DNA from: Virgibacillus halodenitrificans JCM 12304
GTDB lineage: Bacteria > Bacillota > Bacilli > Bacillales > Amphibacillaceae
DNA length: 64,000 nucleotides
NCBI RefSeq assembly: GCF_001310895.1
Contig: NZ_BAZS01000013.1
Span: 1-64,000, forward strand
Direction: 5' to 3'
Below, one piece after another: positions 44,769 through 58,162 of this stretch. The notes below the pieces were generated by a model. The model was not told the origin of the DNA and did not search any database. It saw only the letters and a program-made list of their open reading frames with translations. Within the stretch, counting starts at the first letter, position 1. Every line of letters begins with the position of its first letter. The position numbers and the translations under genes were made by a program.

Positions 44769-45426
44769 TTTATTCCCGAATATTAATTTGGAAGATTTTT
44801 GGGTCGCCACTTATGAAACTTTTTATATGACAATCATTGCTTTAATTGGAACGTTTATTCTTGGTATATTACTTGGGTTACTTTTATATCTAACAACAAA
44901 AAATGGAATATGGCAAAATAAGTTTGTTCACTTTGTTGTAGCTGCGTTTGTAAATATATTTAGAGCTATCCCTTTCATTATTCTTATACTATTGTTATTT
45001 CCATTCACTAATTTTCTCATGGGTACGATTCGGGGACCAAATGGCGCATTGCCTGCCTTAATTATTGGAGCAGCTCCTTTTTACGGAAGATTAGTAGAAA
45101 TTGCATTGAGAGAAGTAGATAAAGGTGTTGTGGAAGCAGCCAAAGCAATGGGAGCTAAAACTAGCACAATTATTTTCAAGGTATTACTGCCTGAGTCAAT
45201 GCCTGCTCTTATTTCAGGATTAACAGTAACGGCAATTGCCTTAATAGGTTATACAGCAATGGCCGGAGCAATTGGGGCTGGTGGTTTGGGAAGCTATGCA
45301 TATTATTCCGGGTTCCAGCGTCGTGACTTCGATATTGTATTGATTTGTTCCATTATCATTGTAATTATTGTATTTATTTTCCAATTTATTGGAGACTATA
45401 TCGCTAACAAGCTGGATAAGAGATAA
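44758..45426 (+). CDS. metP: Methionine ABC transporter permease
   Basis: The 222-residue protein has five hydrophobic helices and the permease motif EAAKAMGAKTSTIIFKVLLPESMP. I start at ATG 44758, with GGAGG at 44744; the longer frame begins inside that site. It is the channel for MetN and MetQ (B. subtilis MetP, E. coli MetI). Confidence 0.93.
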   Translation: MLTDLFPNINLEDFWVATYETFYMTIIALIGTFILGILLGLLLYLTTKNGIWQNKFVHFVVAAFVNIFRAIPFIILILLLFPFTNFLMGTIRGPNGALPALIIGAAPFYGRLVEIALREVDKGVVEAAKAMGAKTSTIIFKVLLPESMPALISGLTVTAIALIGYTAMAGAIGAGGLGSYAYYSGFQRRDFDIVLICSIIIVIIVFIFQFIGDYIANKLDKR

Positions 45427-45453
45427 ATTCAAATTAATCAGGAGGAACTTAAC

Positions 45454-46275
45454 ATGAATAAATTTATTGCTTTTGTATCATTATTATTGGCACTTGTTTT
45501 AGCAGCATGTGGTGGGGAGGACAAAGCTTCAGATGAAAATACAATTAAAGTAGGAGCATCGAGTGTGCCCCATGCTGAAATATTAGAAGAGGCAAAACCT
45601 TTACTTAAAGAAGAAGGCATTACATTGGAAATAGAACAATATGAGGACTATGTATTACCTAATGATGATTTGGCAAACGGAGATTTAGATGCGAATTACT
45701 TTCAGCATATACCTTATTTAGAACAGACTATAGAAGATACAGGCTATGAACTGGATTATATTGATGGTATACACATTGAACCAATGGGAGCTTACTCAAA
45801 AGGAATTAAGAGTACGAAGGAAATACCTGATGGTACTGAGGTTATTATGAGCAATTCTGTTTCTGATCGTGGCCGTGTACTCGCATTGTTTGAAAAAGAG
45901 GGTTTAATTAAATTGGATAAGAATGTGAAAAAAGCTGAGGCTACAGTAGATGACATTGTAGAAAACCCTAAAAATTTGAAGTTCACACCAGATTATGATC
46001 CAGCTTTATTGCCGGAACTATATGAAACAGAAGAGAATGCCCTTGTGGTTATTAATACAAACTATGCAATTGGGGCAGAACTGAATCCTACAGAAGATGC
46101 CTTATTTATTGAGGACGAAAAGTCACCATATGTGAATGTGATTGCAGTCCAAGCTGAAGATAAAGATAATAAAGCACTAAATAAATTGGTTGAAGTTCTT
46201 CATTCCAAAGAGATCCAGGACTATATATTGGAAAAATATGATGGTGCAGTTGTCCCAGTGGGAAGCAATGAGTAA
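45454..46275 (+). CDS. metQ: Methionine-binding lipoprotein MetQ
   Basis: The 273-residue protein has a lipoprotein signal with lipobox LVLAACGG and the NlpA/MetQ core (IKVGASSVPHAEILE, YEDYVLPNDDLANGDLDANYFQHIPYLE, NPKNLKF). It binds methionine outside the membrane. AGGAGG precedes the ATG. No clear terminator follows. Confidence 0.94.
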   Translation: MNKFIAFVSLLLALVLAACGGEDKASDENTIKVGASSVPHAEILEEAKPLLKEEGITLEIEQYEDYVLPNDDLANGDLDANYFQHIPYLEQTIEDTGYELDYIDGIHIEPMGAYSKGIKSTKEIPDGTEVIMSNSVSDRGRVLALFEKEGLIKLDKNVKKAEATVDDIVENPKNLKFTPDYDPALLPELYETEENALVVINTNYAIGAELNPTEDALFIEDEKSPYVNVIAVQAEDKDNKALNKLVEVLHSKEIQDYILEKYDGAVVPVGSNE

Positions 46276-46476
46276 ATACTGAGCATTTAACAGTATATGC
46301 TTGAAATAAGCGAAATGTTTATGTAGGGGATGCACATACTGAATATTACCACGTCATATGGAGTTAAATGCTTACTCATACGTTTATAAGCTCATTGAAG
46401 CGGGAATTGTCCTTGTGTTACGATAAGTAACGTAAACAAACCGAAAGGATGATTCACTATTAATAGTGGAATAAGT

Positions 46477-46647
46477 ATGAATTACACTCCTGAAATGGAG
46501 AAAGCAATGCAACAATCCCATAAAATTGGGTATGCAGAGTATGAACGTAAGTTGGAAAATCGTCTCGCAGTAGAAAAAAGAAGAGAACGTGAATATGAAC
46601 AATGCAAACAGCTGAAAGCGGACTTAGAAAGCCAAATACAGAGATAA
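46477..46647 (+). CDS. Small charged helical protein, 56 residues
   Basis: A short frame in an otherwise gene-free 1.3-kb stretch starts MNYTPEMEKAMQQSHKIGYA and is rich in Glu, Arg and Lys with heptad-like spacing, so it is probably helical. The ribosome binding site is weak (GTGGA, 46467). I do not recognise it. Codon composition looks like real coding sequence, but conservation is needed to be sure. Confidence 0.5.
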   Translation: MNYTPEMEKAMQQSHKIGYAEYERKLENRLAVEKRREREYEQCKQLKADLESQIQR

Positions 46648-46841
46648 ATAGAGAATTAATTGTACCGGTGTCTTTGTGGGCATCGGTATTGCTATGTTTT
46701 AAGAAAGGGCACTATATTAGGTAGAAGTATTAGATTAGTTCGGGAAATAGATAAAATGTAAACTAACTTTTGGTATTTAAGTTACGTATGAAAAATATCT
46801 TTGTTGTTGGAAAGCTCACTGAAATATTGAAGAGGTAAGCC

Positions 46842-47234
46842 CCATTGAATTCCGTTGCATGCGGACGCTTTCACACCTCCGTGTACAAGTGCGAAATCTG
46901 CTCGTAATCTCGCAGTGTCTTCTTTGCCGCCCGGCATGAGTCGCCTCCCTACACTCCAATCAATTAGTATATGCTACTTATTAATTAAAGGCATTTAATA
47001 GCAGAAAAAATAGACCTTAGCGAAGGAAAAATACGGAGACTTCTGGGGGAGATGAGGCATAGGTGAGAGCCCGGAATGCGTTATAGTGGCTGGAAGGCTA
47101 AAGTCGCGACATCCTGGGGCTGCGCATACTCGCCCCATCGAAAACCTTTGTCGCAACGCCTTCATGACTAACATCGTGTTGGCCCGAGGCTCATCAGCCG
47201 CCCCCGAAAAGCGCAGTGTTTTTCCGTAGCGGTG
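46842..47234 (+). repeat. Dispersed composite repeat, copy 2
   Basis: Module A (46842-46965) begins CCATTGAATTCCGTTGCATG and ends ACTCCAATCAATT; its reverse complement is nearly the same as 60090-60214. The link GTATATGCTA-ATTAATT-AGGCATTTAA and module B (from ACCTTAGCGAAGG, about 47014, to TTTTCCGTAGCGGTG, 47234) follow in the same order as in copy 1. Similarity extends about 40 bp upstream (GGAAAGCTCACTGAAATATTGA, split here as 46810-46831). The remainder of the gap up to sufC (47235-47590) shows no gene. Confidence 0.78.
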
Positions 47235-47601
47235 TTATTTAGCCGATTTTAGTGATGTGATTTTATAAAACCCCTTTACAGTCAACCAAGTTAGTCACAG
47301 TTCACTCCAACTCTGAGAATAATTGGAACGTGTGTTGAGTGACATTGTAATAACATAATGTAAGGTTAAAAAATATCCTCATCCATTATACTTAGAAACG
47401 GTAAAGAAAAATGAATTTAACTGAAACCAAAATGACAATCCTTAAGCTTAGAAGAATAAAGTTTTAATCCTTATAAACCATACAACCTAAAAGAGTTGAT
47501 AATACATTCGAAATGATTTAAGATTGTAATGAGAATAAATTGAGAATGGATATCTTATCTATTCAAATATAATTAAATTACTAGTAACTGGAGGTATAGA
47601 T

Positions 47602-48387
47602 ATGGCAGGGTCAACGTTAGAAATCAAGAATCTACATGTGTCAATCGAAGGTAAAGAGATATTAAAAGGTGTAAACCTTACAATAAAAGGTGGAGAATTC
47701 CATGCTGTTATGGGACCAAACGGTACTGGTAAATCCACACTTGCTTCTGCAATTATGGGTCATCCTAAATATGAAATTACAGATGGGTCTGTCCACCTTG
47801 ATGGAGAAGACGTTCTTGAAATGGAAGTAGATGAGCGTGCGCGTGCAGGTTTGTTCCTTGGAATGCAGTATCCAAGTGAAATTAGCGGAGTAACCACATC
47901 TGATTTCCTACGTTCTTCTATTAATGCTCGTCGCGAAGAAGGAGACGAAATCTCATTAATGAAATTCATTAAAGAAATGGACAGTGTGCTTGATTTTCTA
48001 GAAATAGATAAAAATATGGCACAACGTTATCTGAACGAAGGATTCTCAGGTGGGGAGAAAAAACGTAACGAGATTCTTCAATTAATGTTGTTAAAACCAG
48101 AAATCGCTATTTTGGATGAGATTGATTCTGGGTTGGATATCGATGCATTAAAAGTTGTTTCTAAAGGAATTAATAAGTTACGTGATGATAATTTCGGTTG
48201 TTTAATCATTACCCACTACCAACGTTTGCTAAACTATATTACACCTGACCATGTTCATGTAATGATGCAAGGTCGTGTCGTTAAATCAGGAGGACCGGAG
48301 CTTGCTCAACGTCTTGAAGCAGAAGGTTATGATTGGATTAAGGAAGAACTAGGAATTGAAGACGAAACTGTAGGGCAAAACGCGTAG
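47602..48387 (+). CDS. sufC: Fe-S assembly ATPase SufC
   Basis: The 261-residue ABC-type ATPase has Walker A GPNGTGKST, the Suf-specific signature FSGGEKKRNEILQL, Walker B AILDEIDSGLDIDAL and the switch His in IITHYQR. It works with SufB and SufD in the scaffold for iron-sulfur cluster assembly. It is first in sufC-D-S-U-B, the Firmicutes order. Confidence 0.96.
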   Translation: MAGSTLEIKNLHVSIEGKEILKGVNLTIKGGEFHAVMGPNGTGKSTLASAIMGHPKYEITDGSVHLDGEDVLEMEVDERARAGLFLGMQYPSEISGVTTSDFLRSSINARREEGDEISLMKFIKEMDSVLDFLEIDKNMAQRYLNEGFSGGEKKRNEILQLMLLKPEIAILDEIDSGLDIDALKVVSKGINKLRDDNFGCLIITHYQRLLNYITPDHVHVMMQGRVVKSGGPELAQRLEAEGYDWIKEELGIEDETVGQNA

Positions 48388-48404
48388 AAGTAAGGAGGGG
48401 TAAC

Positions 48405-51356
<2,952 letters not shown>

Positions 51357-51400
51357 GTTGTTGTTAAAGAAACACATACACCTTAAAGGAGGTTTTTAAC

Positions 51401-52798
51401 ATGGCAAAAAATATGCCGGAAATGGAAGAATATAAATATGGCTTTCACGACCGAGATGTTTCTGTTTTTCGCTCTGGTAAAGGACTTACACGCGAAGTAG
51501 TAGAAGAAATTTCCAGAATGAAAGAAGAACCACAGTGGATGCTTGATTACCGTTTGAAAGCTTTAGAACATTTTTATGAACGTCCAATGCCACAGTGGGG
51601 CGGAGATCTATCAGAATTGAATTTTGATGAGATCGTTTATTACGTAAAACCTTCAGAAAAACAAGGGCGCACATGGGATGAAGTTCCAGAGGAAATCAAG
51701 CAGACATTTGATAAGCTTGGTATCCCGGAAGCAGAACAAAAATATCTTGCTGGTGTCTCTGCTCAGTATGAATCTGAAGTAGTTTATCATAGCTTAAAAG
51801 AAGATCTGGAAGAGTTGGGTATTGTCTTTAAAGATACGGATACCGCACTGAAAGAAAATGAAGAGCTATTTAAAGAATACTTCGGTAAAGTAATTCCTGC
51901 TACAGACAATAAGTTTTCAGCATTAAACTCTGCTGTATGGTCTGGTGGTTCTTTCATCTACGTACCGAAGGGTGTACAAACAAGTACACCGCTACAAGCA
52001 TATTTCCGTATTAATTCAGAAAATATGGGACAGTTTGAAAGAACATTAATCATTGTGGATGAGGGTGCTTCAGTACACTATGTGGAAGGTTGTACTGCGC
52101 CGGTTTATACAACAAATTCTCTTCACAGTGCGGTAGTAGAAATCTTTGTTAAAAAGGATGCGTATTGTCGTTACACTACTATTCAAAACTGGGCAAATAA
52201 TGTATATAACCTAGTAACAAAACGTGCGACTTGTGATGAAAATGCTACGATGGAATGGATTGATGGTAACATCGGCTCCAAGTTGACTATGAAATATCCT
52301 GCAGTGCTCTTAAAAGGAGAAGGTGCACGTGGAATGACCCTCTCTATTGCTATTGCCGGAAAAGGACAATTGCAGGATGCTGGTGCTAAAATGCATCACT
52401 TGGCGCCAAATACGTCATCTTCTATTGTATCTAAGTCAATTTCTAAGCATGGTGGGAAAGTATCCTACCGAGGTATCGTACACTTTGGACGGAAAGCTTC
52501 TGGTGCTCGTTCCAACATTGAGTGTGATACGTTGATTATGGATAATGAATCAACATCAGATACTATTCCATATAACGAAATTAATAATGATAATATCTCA
52601 TTGGAACATGAAGCAAAAGTATCCAAGGTTTCAGAGGAACAGCTTTTCTATCTAATGAGTCGTGGCTTAAGTGAAGAAGAAGCAACTGAAATGATTGTAA
52701 TGGGCTTTATTGAGCCATTTACAAAAGAACTTCCAATGGAATATGCTGTTGAAATGAACCGTCTCATCAAATTTGAGATGGAAGGTTCAATCGGTTAA
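51401..52798 (+). CDS. sufB: Fe-S assembly scaffold SufB
   Basis: The 465-residue protein is the main scaffold of the SUF machine. Signatures are [63 protein letters not shown] and SIECDTLI-like [11 protein letters not shown] with the conserved Cys. AAAGGAGG precedes the ATG. It closes the operon. Confidence 0.96.
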   Translation: MAKNMPEMEEYKYGFHDRDVSVFRSGKGLTREVVEEISRMKEEPQWMLDYRLKALEHFYERPMPQWGGDLSELNFDEIVYYVKPSEKQGRTWDEVPEEIKQTFDKLGIPEAEQKYLAGVSAQYESEVVYHSLKEDLEELGIVFKDTDTALKENEELFKEYFGKVIPATDNKFSALNSAVWSGGSFIYVPKGVQTSTPLQAYFRINSENMGQFERTLIIVDEGASVHYVEGCTAPVYTTNSLHSAVVEIFVKKDAYCRYTTIQNWANNVYNLVTKRATCDENATMEWIDGNIGSKLTMKYPAVLLKGEGARGMTLSIAIAGKGQLQDAGAKMHHLAPNTSSSIVSKSISKHGGKVSYRGIVHFGRKASGARSNIECDTLIMDNESTSDTIPYNEINNDNISLEHEAKVSKVSEEQLFYLMSRGLSEEEATEMIVMGFIEPFTKELPMEYAVEMNRLIKFEMEGSIG

Positions 52799-52807
52799 GG
52801 CCAAATT

Positions 52808-52850
52808 TTAAAAGACTAAGACGTAGCTATTGCGTCTTAGTCTTTTTTTG
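52808..52850 (+). terminator. Terminator after sufB
   Basis: The stem AAAGACTAAGACG / CGTCTTAGTCTTT is followed by TTTTGG. Confidence 0.9.
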
Positions 52851-53004
52851 GATATTGTAGTATAGAACTTGGAATTTAATTATTTCCGACTTCTTGATAT
52901 ATAATTTAAATAAGAATGGTAAATTAGAGGAATTGCTTTACATAATTTAAAGCTTTTTATATACATAGTTATCTTGAAAATTATTTTGGATGGAAGGGAT
53001 TCAT

Positions 53005-53820
53005 TTGGTATATATTATTTGCATTATTATAGGTATAGTTACGGCCTTTGTGGGTGGTTTAATGGGGCTCGGCGGGGGAATAGTAATGATTCCCAGCATG
53101 CTATTTCTTTATCAATTTTCAGAGGCTTTTTCCTGGGCAACTCCGCAAACTATTGTAGGAATTTCTCTTGTTGCTATGGTGTTTACCGGGCTATCTTCCT
53201 CAATTGCTTATTTTAAAACTGGCAGAATAGATTATAAAACTGGTTTGTATTTTCTTTCTGGCAGCATACCAGGAAGTATATTAGGTTCTTGGCTGAATCA
53301 ATTTGTAAATGTTGATGATTTTCAATTATATTTTGGATTTGTAATGATCATAATCTCTATGCTTTTTTTTATTAAAAGGAAACAGAAAGCTGTAGATATA
53401 ACACATGCAAAGAACGTAAGAAGCTTTACATTAAATGGGGAAACATACAATTATACAGTTAATATCTATTTGGCTTTTTTACTGGCGTTTATGGTTGGAA
53501 CGATGTCCGGGCTTTTTGGAATTGGTGGAGGATCTATTATGGTACCTGCGATGATTCTGTTGTTTGGTATTCCAGCCCATATTGCCACAGCAACATCCAT
53601 GTTTATGATTTTCTTTGTTAGTATAATTGGAGCTAGCACACATATTGTCTTAGGGCATGTAATTTGGCAATACGCTATATTTTTTATTCCGGGAGCATGG
53701 ATTGGTGGAAAACTTGGTGCTATCGTGAACCAACGTCTGACTGGAAAAACATTGGAATGGATTTTACGGGCTATCTTAATTATCATAGGTATACGGATGA
53801 TAGCTGAAGGTCTGATGTAA
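53005..53820 (+). CDS. yunE: TauE/SafE family membrane protein YunE
   Basis: The protein of about 271 residues has eight hydrophobic segments and two TauE/SafE repeats (FVGGLMGLGGGIVMIPSM and GLFGIGGGSIMVPAMILLFG). Family members export sulfite, sulfoacetate or related anions; substrate here unknown. GGAAGGG (52992-52998) fits TTG 53005 as start better than ATG 52990. It precedes yunD and yunC, whose B. subtilis counterparts are neighbours. Confidence 0.85.
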   Translation: MVYIICIIIGIVTAFVGGLMGLGGGIVMIPSMLFLYQFSEAFSWATPQTIVGISLVAMVFTGLSSSIAYFKTGRIDYKTGLYFLSGSIPGSILGSWLNQFVNVDDFQLYFGFVMIIISMLFFIKRKQKAVDITHAKNVRSFTLNGETYNYTVNIYLAFLLAFMVGTMSGLFGIGGGSIMVPAMILLFGIPAHIATATSMFMIFFVSIIGASTHIVLGHVIWQYAIFFIPGAWIGGKLGAIVNQRLTGKTLEWILRAILIIIGIRMIAEGLM

Positions 53821-53836
53821 GGAGCAATGATTTTTA

Positions 53837-55231
53837 ATGGAAGAAAATATATCCATATTTTATACGAACGATTTTCATAGCAATTTTAATAACTGGTCGA
53901 GAGTTGCAGGTTATCTAAAGGACAGTATTGCTGGGAAGCGTTATCGCAACGAATCCTGTTTCCTTTTAGATGTTGGTGATCATGTAGATCGCGTGCATCC
54001 TATTAGCGAAGCTTCCTTAGGGAAAGCAAATGTGCAATTGATGAATGAGCTAGGGTTTGATGCGGTAACGATAGGTAATAATGAAGGTATAACGTTATCA
54101 CATAAAGATTTGTTTCATTTGTATGATGAGGCTGAATTTGAGGTGGTTTGTGCAAACCTACACAGTACAGATAGTAATAATCCTAACTGGTTAGAGCGAG
54201 TCACAGCTTTTGAAACGGAGACAGGGGTACGAATCGGTATTATTGGTCTAACAGCACCGTTTAATGATTTTTATGAGTTGCTTGGATGGCATATATCTTC
54301 CCAGTTTGAAGCTTTGGATAAGTATATTTTTGAACTAAAAGAATCTGTTGATATTGTTGTTCTTTTATCACATTTGGGGATTAATGAGGATCAGGAAATT
54401 GCCAGAAGATTCCCTGCTATAGACATAATTATTGGCGGGCATACCCATCACTTGTTGCGTACAGGTGAAGAAGTTAATAATAGTCTAATTACAGCTGCAG
54501 GAAAGCATTGTGCCTTTGTAGGCGAAGTCTCATTAACATGGGATCATACTGCTAATAAGCTTGTTAGGAAAGAGGCGTTTACTACAGATATTACTTCAAT
54601 GGGAAGAGATATGCATACAGAACAAAAGCTTTTTGAATTACAAAAACAAGCCGAAGAAATACTTGGTAAAAAAGTAATCCATTTAAATGAGGGGCTGACA
54701 GTCAACTGGTTTAAAGAAACACCTTTAATGAGCGAGCTGACAAATACATTAAAGACATGGACTCAAGCAGACTGTGCCATGTTAAATTCCGGCTTGCTTC
54801 TTGATCAATTAACAGCAGGTGATATTACTTACAGTGACGTACATCGTATATGTCCACATCCAATCAATCCATGTGTTGTTGAATTAAGGGGAGACGAGTT
54901 GTTGGAAGTAATCAGGGCTTCGCTCACAAAAGATTTTATGGAGTTAAAATTAAAAGGATTTGGGTTCCGTGGTGAGCTATTGGGCAGAATGGTATTCGCT
55001 GGTTTAGAAGTAGAAACAGGCAAACATGTAAATGGAGAAGAATATGTAAAAGATGTGTTCGTAAAAGGTTCTTCTCTGGATTCAAATAAAGTATATACGG
55101 TAGCAACAGCAGATACGTTCACATTCGGTCGGCTCCTGCCAGAAGTAGCCAAGTCGGAAAGGAAGGACTTCTTCTTGCCGGAATTTTTAAGGGATTTATT
55201 GGTTAAGACATTACAAACAAAATTTAAGTGA
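53837..55231 (+). CDS. yunD: Metallophosphoesterase/5'-nucleotidase YunD
   Basis: The 464-residue protein has an N-terminal calcineurin-like domain with the metal motifs YTNDFHSN, LLDVGDHVDR, GNNEG and GGHTHH. It also has a C-terminal 5'-nucleotidase domain (LNSGLLLDQLTAGDITYSDV, CPHPINPCVVELRGDELL). No signal peptide is present, so it is cytoplasmic, unlike the secreted family members. It lies 16 bp after yunE. Confidence 0.9.
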   Translation: MEENISIFYTNDFHSNFNNWSRVAGYLKDSIAGKRYRNESCFLLDVGDHVDRVHPISEASLGKANVQLMNELGFDAVTIGNNEGITLSHKDLFHLYDEAEFEVVCANLHSTDSNNPNWLERVTAFETETGVRIGIIGLTAPFNDFYELLGWHISSQFEALDKYIFELKESVDIVVLLSHLGINEDQEIARRFPAIDIIIGGHTHHLLRTGEEVNNSLITAAGKHCAFVGEVSLTWDHTANKLVRKEAFTTDITSMGRDMHTEQKLFELQKQAEEILGKKVIHLNEGLTVNWFKETPLMSELTNTLKTWTQADCAMLNSGLLLDQLTAGDITYSDVHRICPHPINPCVVELRGDELLEVIRASLTKDFMELKLKGFGFRGELLGRMVFAGLEVETGKHVNGEEYVKDVFVKGSSLDSNKVYTVATADTFTFGRLLPEVAKSERKDFFLPEFLRDLLVKTLQTKFK

Positions 55232-55311
55232 TTTATGGATCCGGGTTCGTGACCATACTTCCTTTGTTTGCATACATATATTGTGTAGCAATCAAAGGAG
55301 GCTGGCCATGT

Positions 55312-55614
55312 ATGATAACAGTAAACCCCTTAGAGGTAGATGGAATGATGTTTACGGCGATTCAAGTTGAACTACCAAAAACAAATCTTATTATGATTAC
55401 GAATGAAACTGGTTATATTATGTGTGCTGCACTGGATGTGGATGTGCTTAATGAAAAATTAGCTCATCGAAAAGTAGTTGCAGGAAGAGCTGTAGGTGTG
55501 CGATCCATTGATGATTTATTGAACGCTCCACTTGAAAAAATTACCGACGCTTCGAGAACCTATGGCTGGGAAGTTGGAATGACAGGGAAAGAAGCATTGT
55601 TAAAAATCGCATGA
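55312..55614 (+). CDS. yunC: DUF1805 protein YunC
   Basis: The 100-residue protein starts MITVNPLEVDGMMFTAIQVELP and carries the DUF1805 core GYIMCAALDVDVLNEKLAHRKVVAGRAVGVR. The function is unknown. ATG 55312 follows AAAGGAGG; the longer frame from 55228 would overlap yunD and lacks such a site. Confidence 0.88.
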   Translation: MITVNPLEVDGMMFTAIQVELPKTNLIMITNETGYIMCAALDVDVLNEKLAHRKVVAGRAVGVRSIDDLLNAPLEKITDASRTYGWEVGMTGKEALLKIA

Positions 55615-55652
55615 AGAAATGCCTTCCATAATGAGGAGGGCATTTTTTATTT
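55615..55652 (+). terminator. Terminator after yunC
   Basis: The stem AAATGCC-TCC / GGA-GGCATTT is followed by TTTATTTTT. Confidence 0.8.
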
Positions 55653-55835
55653 TTGGTGTTTATACAACGGGTTATCCTGCGCTACTATTTAATAACTAAA
55701 TGAGCGATTCTTCCTTACATCTCTTTTATATAATGGCTATTTGTCATTAAATTTGCTATTATTTTAATATAACATATGTCGATAAGTGTCATATTATGGC
55801 TGAAAATATTATTTATTAACAGTTAGGAGAACCTT

Positions 55836-56927
55836 ATGAAGCTTGTAAATACCAACTTGATTAACCCCGGAGAGATTCTTGCTCAGACCGTACATAATGA
55901 TAATGGTGTAGTGCTGATTAGGGAAGGGATAACCTTAACTGAAAAGATACTGGCACGGCTGATTAAGCAAGGGATAACTTATTTGTACATAAAAGATAAG
56001 CTTACTGATGATATTAAAGCAGAACCGGTTATTTCTAACAAACTACGTTCTGATGCAACGAAAATGATGAAAGATATTTTCTATGAAATACAGGAGAACG
56101 GACTGGTAGGGCGAGCTTTTATTCTTGATAATAGCAAAAAGAAGCTTTCTATTGTCGTTAATCAAATTCTTGAAGAAATACAATCGAATAAGAAATCATT
56201 CTCATTATTAACAGATATATTTATTACAGATAATTACGTATTTCAGCACTCGTTAAATGTAGCAATTTATTCATTGGCAATTGGAGTAGAATTGAATTAT
56301 TCATCTAAGATGCTAACTGAAATCGGAATCGGTGCTATGCTGCATGACATTGGTAAGATGTTCATCTCACCGGAAATATTAAATAAACCAGGTAGACTAT
56401 CAGAAGAAGAATATGAAACAATGAAAAGCCACACAGTATTCGGTTTTGAGTTTTTAAGAAAGCAAGCAGATTTGCCAACAGTAGTTTCCCACTGTGTCTA
56501 TCAGCACCATGAAAGGCTAGATGGTTCTGGTTATCCGAGAGGTATTAAGGATGATGACATTCATCCATACGGTAAATTAATTGGTATAGCTGATGTTTTT
56601 GATGCAGTTACGAGTAACCGAGTGTATCGTGAAGCCATGCTTCCGCATGAGGGGCTTGAGATCCTCTATGCAGGGGCGGTGAGGTTATTTGATAAAAACA
56701 TGGTAGAGGCTTTTAAAAATAGTATCATTATTTATCCTAATGGCATTACAGTCCTTCTTAGTAACAAAAGTGAAGGAATAGTTGTAAGACAGAATGAAAA
56801 TCTTTGTGATAGACCTGTCATACGTGTAATGAAAGAAAATACTTATACACTAAGCACTCCCTATGATTTGGACCTGGGAAAAGTGACGAATGTTACGATA
56901 GTGGATGTAAATCTTGATGGAAATTAA
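55836..56927 (+). CDS. HD-GYP domain protein
   Basis: The 363-residue protein has an HD-GYP phosphodiesterase domain (residues about 125-290). It contains the HD pair in GAMLHDIGKMF and the extended motif HHERLDGSGYPRG, plus IADVFDAVTSNRVYR. Such domains hydrolyse cyclic di-GMP or related nucleotides. There is no membrane helix or receiver domain, so the input signal is unknown. AGGAGA precedes the ATG. Confidence 0.9.
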   Translation: MKLVNTNLINPGEILAQTVHNDNGVVLIREGITLTEKILARLIKQGITYLYIKDKLTDDIKAEPVISNKLRSDATKMMKDIFYEIQENGLVGRAFILDNSKKKLSIVVNQILEEIQSNKKSFSLLTDIFITDNYVFQHSLNVAIYSLAIGVELNYSSKMLTEIGIGAMLHDIGKMFISPEILNKPGRLSEEEYETMKSHTVFGFEFLRKQADLPTVVSHCVYQHHERLDGSGYPRGIKDDDIHPYGKLIGIADVFDAVTSNRVYREAMLPHEGLEILYAGAVRLFDKNMVEAFKNSIIIYPNGITVLLSNKSEGIVVRQNENLCDRPVIRVMKENTYTLSTPYDLDLGKVTNVTIVDVNLDGN

Positions 56928-56979
56928 AATACTATCCTCCCGTATACAAGCATAAGCTTTGTACAGGAGGTGTTTTTTT

Positions 56980-57756
56980 GTGTTGAAACGCAGAAGACAG
57001 CTTGGTAAAACTAGAACAGCTTCTCCAGCAAAACTTGCTTTTGCTGTGACTAGTATATTATTTTTGGCGGCTATTATTGTAAGTATTATAATTATTGATA
57101 AGGGAATTAAACCCCCTTTAATGGCAATAGCAGAAGAAAAGACAACCGAATTTGCCACTCGTACGATCAATGCAGCAGTAAAGTCTACAGAAAGTATGAC
57201 ATTTGAAGATCTTGTAAGTATGAGCATGGATAACAGTGGCAATGTTGCTCAGCTTGGTTGGAATTCTTCTATTGTAAATAGAGTGCTTAGGCAAAGCACT
57301 GAAAAAGCTGAATACTTTCTATACGGGATGAACAAGGGAGAAACCTTGGATACAGACGATCCTGAATTAGATCCAATTCAATATGGAGACACACCTGCTG
57401 AATTAGCGGACCAAGATCCCACTGTTGTGGAGATACCTATTGGCCAAGCAACAGGTAGCACGATTCTTGCTAATTTAGGCCCGAAGATACCTGTTCATTT
57501 TGAAATTGTTGGGAGTATCCAGTCAGATATTATGTATGAAATGAGAGAGTTTGGTATAAATGCTTCTTTGTTTGAAATTTATGTTCCGGTAACAGTGAAT
57601 ACACAGATCGTAGTACCTTTCACTACTTCAACAAAAGTAATAAGTACAAAAGTGTTTATTGATTCCCGTGTTATTATGGGAGATGTACCAGAATTTTATA
57701 ATCGAGGCGGTGGTGGGGAAGGGCCGACCATTTCAGTACCAAAAGATAGAAAGTAA
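56980..57756 (+). CDS. yunB: Sporulation protein YunB
   Basis: The 258-residue protein has one N-terminal membrane helix (residues about 13-39) and the YunB core (RTINAAVKSTESMTFEDLV, GWNSSIVNRVLRQSTEKAEYFL, PIPLGQATGSTIL-like PIGQATGSTILANLGPKIP). YunB is a sporulation protein of the SigE regulon in B. subtilis. I start at GTG 56980, 9 bp after AGGAGG. Confidence 0.88.
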   Translation: MLKRRRQLGKTRTASPAKLAFAVTSILFLAAIIVSIIIIDKGIKPPLMAIAEEKTTEFATRTINAAVKSTESMTFEDLVSMSMDNSGNVAQLGWNSSIVNRVLRQSTEKAEYFLYGMNKGETLDTDDPELDPIQYGDTPAELADQDPTVVEIPIGQATGSTILANLGPKIPVHFEIVGSIQSDIMYEMREFGINASLFEIYVPVTVNTQIVVPFTTSTKVISTKVFIDSRVIMGDVPEFYNRGGGGEGPTISVPKDRK

Positions 57757-57759
57757 GAC

Positions 57760-57788
57760 TTGTACAAATGTAACATACTTGTTATAAT
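57760..57788 (+). promoter_or_regulatory. Promoter of the lysine riboswitch transcript
   Basis: TTGTAC (57760-57765) and TATAAT (57783-57788) are 17 bp apart, starting inside the yunB stop region and ending about 28 bp before the riboswitch. Confidence 0.8.
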
Positions 57789-57815
57789 CAAATGTATAAT
57801 TGCATATTAAACCTT

Positions 57816-58003
57816 ATCAGATCGGTGAGGTAGAGGCGCAAACAATATGAGTAGCCAGCAAGAGAATGACAACTGTGATTGTTGGTAGAAGGATTGTTTG
57901 CCGAAGCATAATAAGTGTCAACCTTATTATAGCTGGTACATTTTTGAATAAGAAATGTACTGTCATGCAGCAAGATGGAGTGTGCATGGAGAACTACTGA
58001 TCG
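57816..58003 (+). ncRNA. Lysine (L-box) riboswitch
   Basis: The conserved L-box parts occur in order: GGTGAGGTAGAGGCGCA, ATGAGTAGCC, GGATTGTTTGCCGAAG, TAGCTGG, GTACTGTCATGC and GCATGGAGAACTACTGATC. The P1 stem pairs GATCGGT (57820) with ACTGATC (57996-58002). Lysine binding should allow the following terminator to form and shut off the transporter downstream. Confidence 0.92.
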
Positions 58004-58026
58004 AAATGGAGGATAACGTATATTGT

Positions 58027-58066
58027 AAAAACAATGATAGGTTATTTTCTATCATTGTTTTTTTGT
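58027..58066 (+). terminator. Lysine-riboswitch terminator
   Basis: The stem AAACAATGATAG / CTATCATTGTTT is followed by TTTTTGTG; it is the expression platform of the lysine riboswitch. Confidence 0.88.
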
Positions 58067-58162
58067 GCTTATTTTTGCATTAAGAAACAAGAATACGCGT
58101 CCATTCATAGCTAGTTCACTATCTTTATGCATATTCACAACAAAAAATCGGAGGTAGTATCT

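Noticed and set aside
47520-47560. Fur box before sufC (TGAGAATAAATTGAGAATGG)
   Set aside because: It is a direct repeat of TGAGAAT rather than the 7-1-7 inverted Fur box, so the match is too weak.
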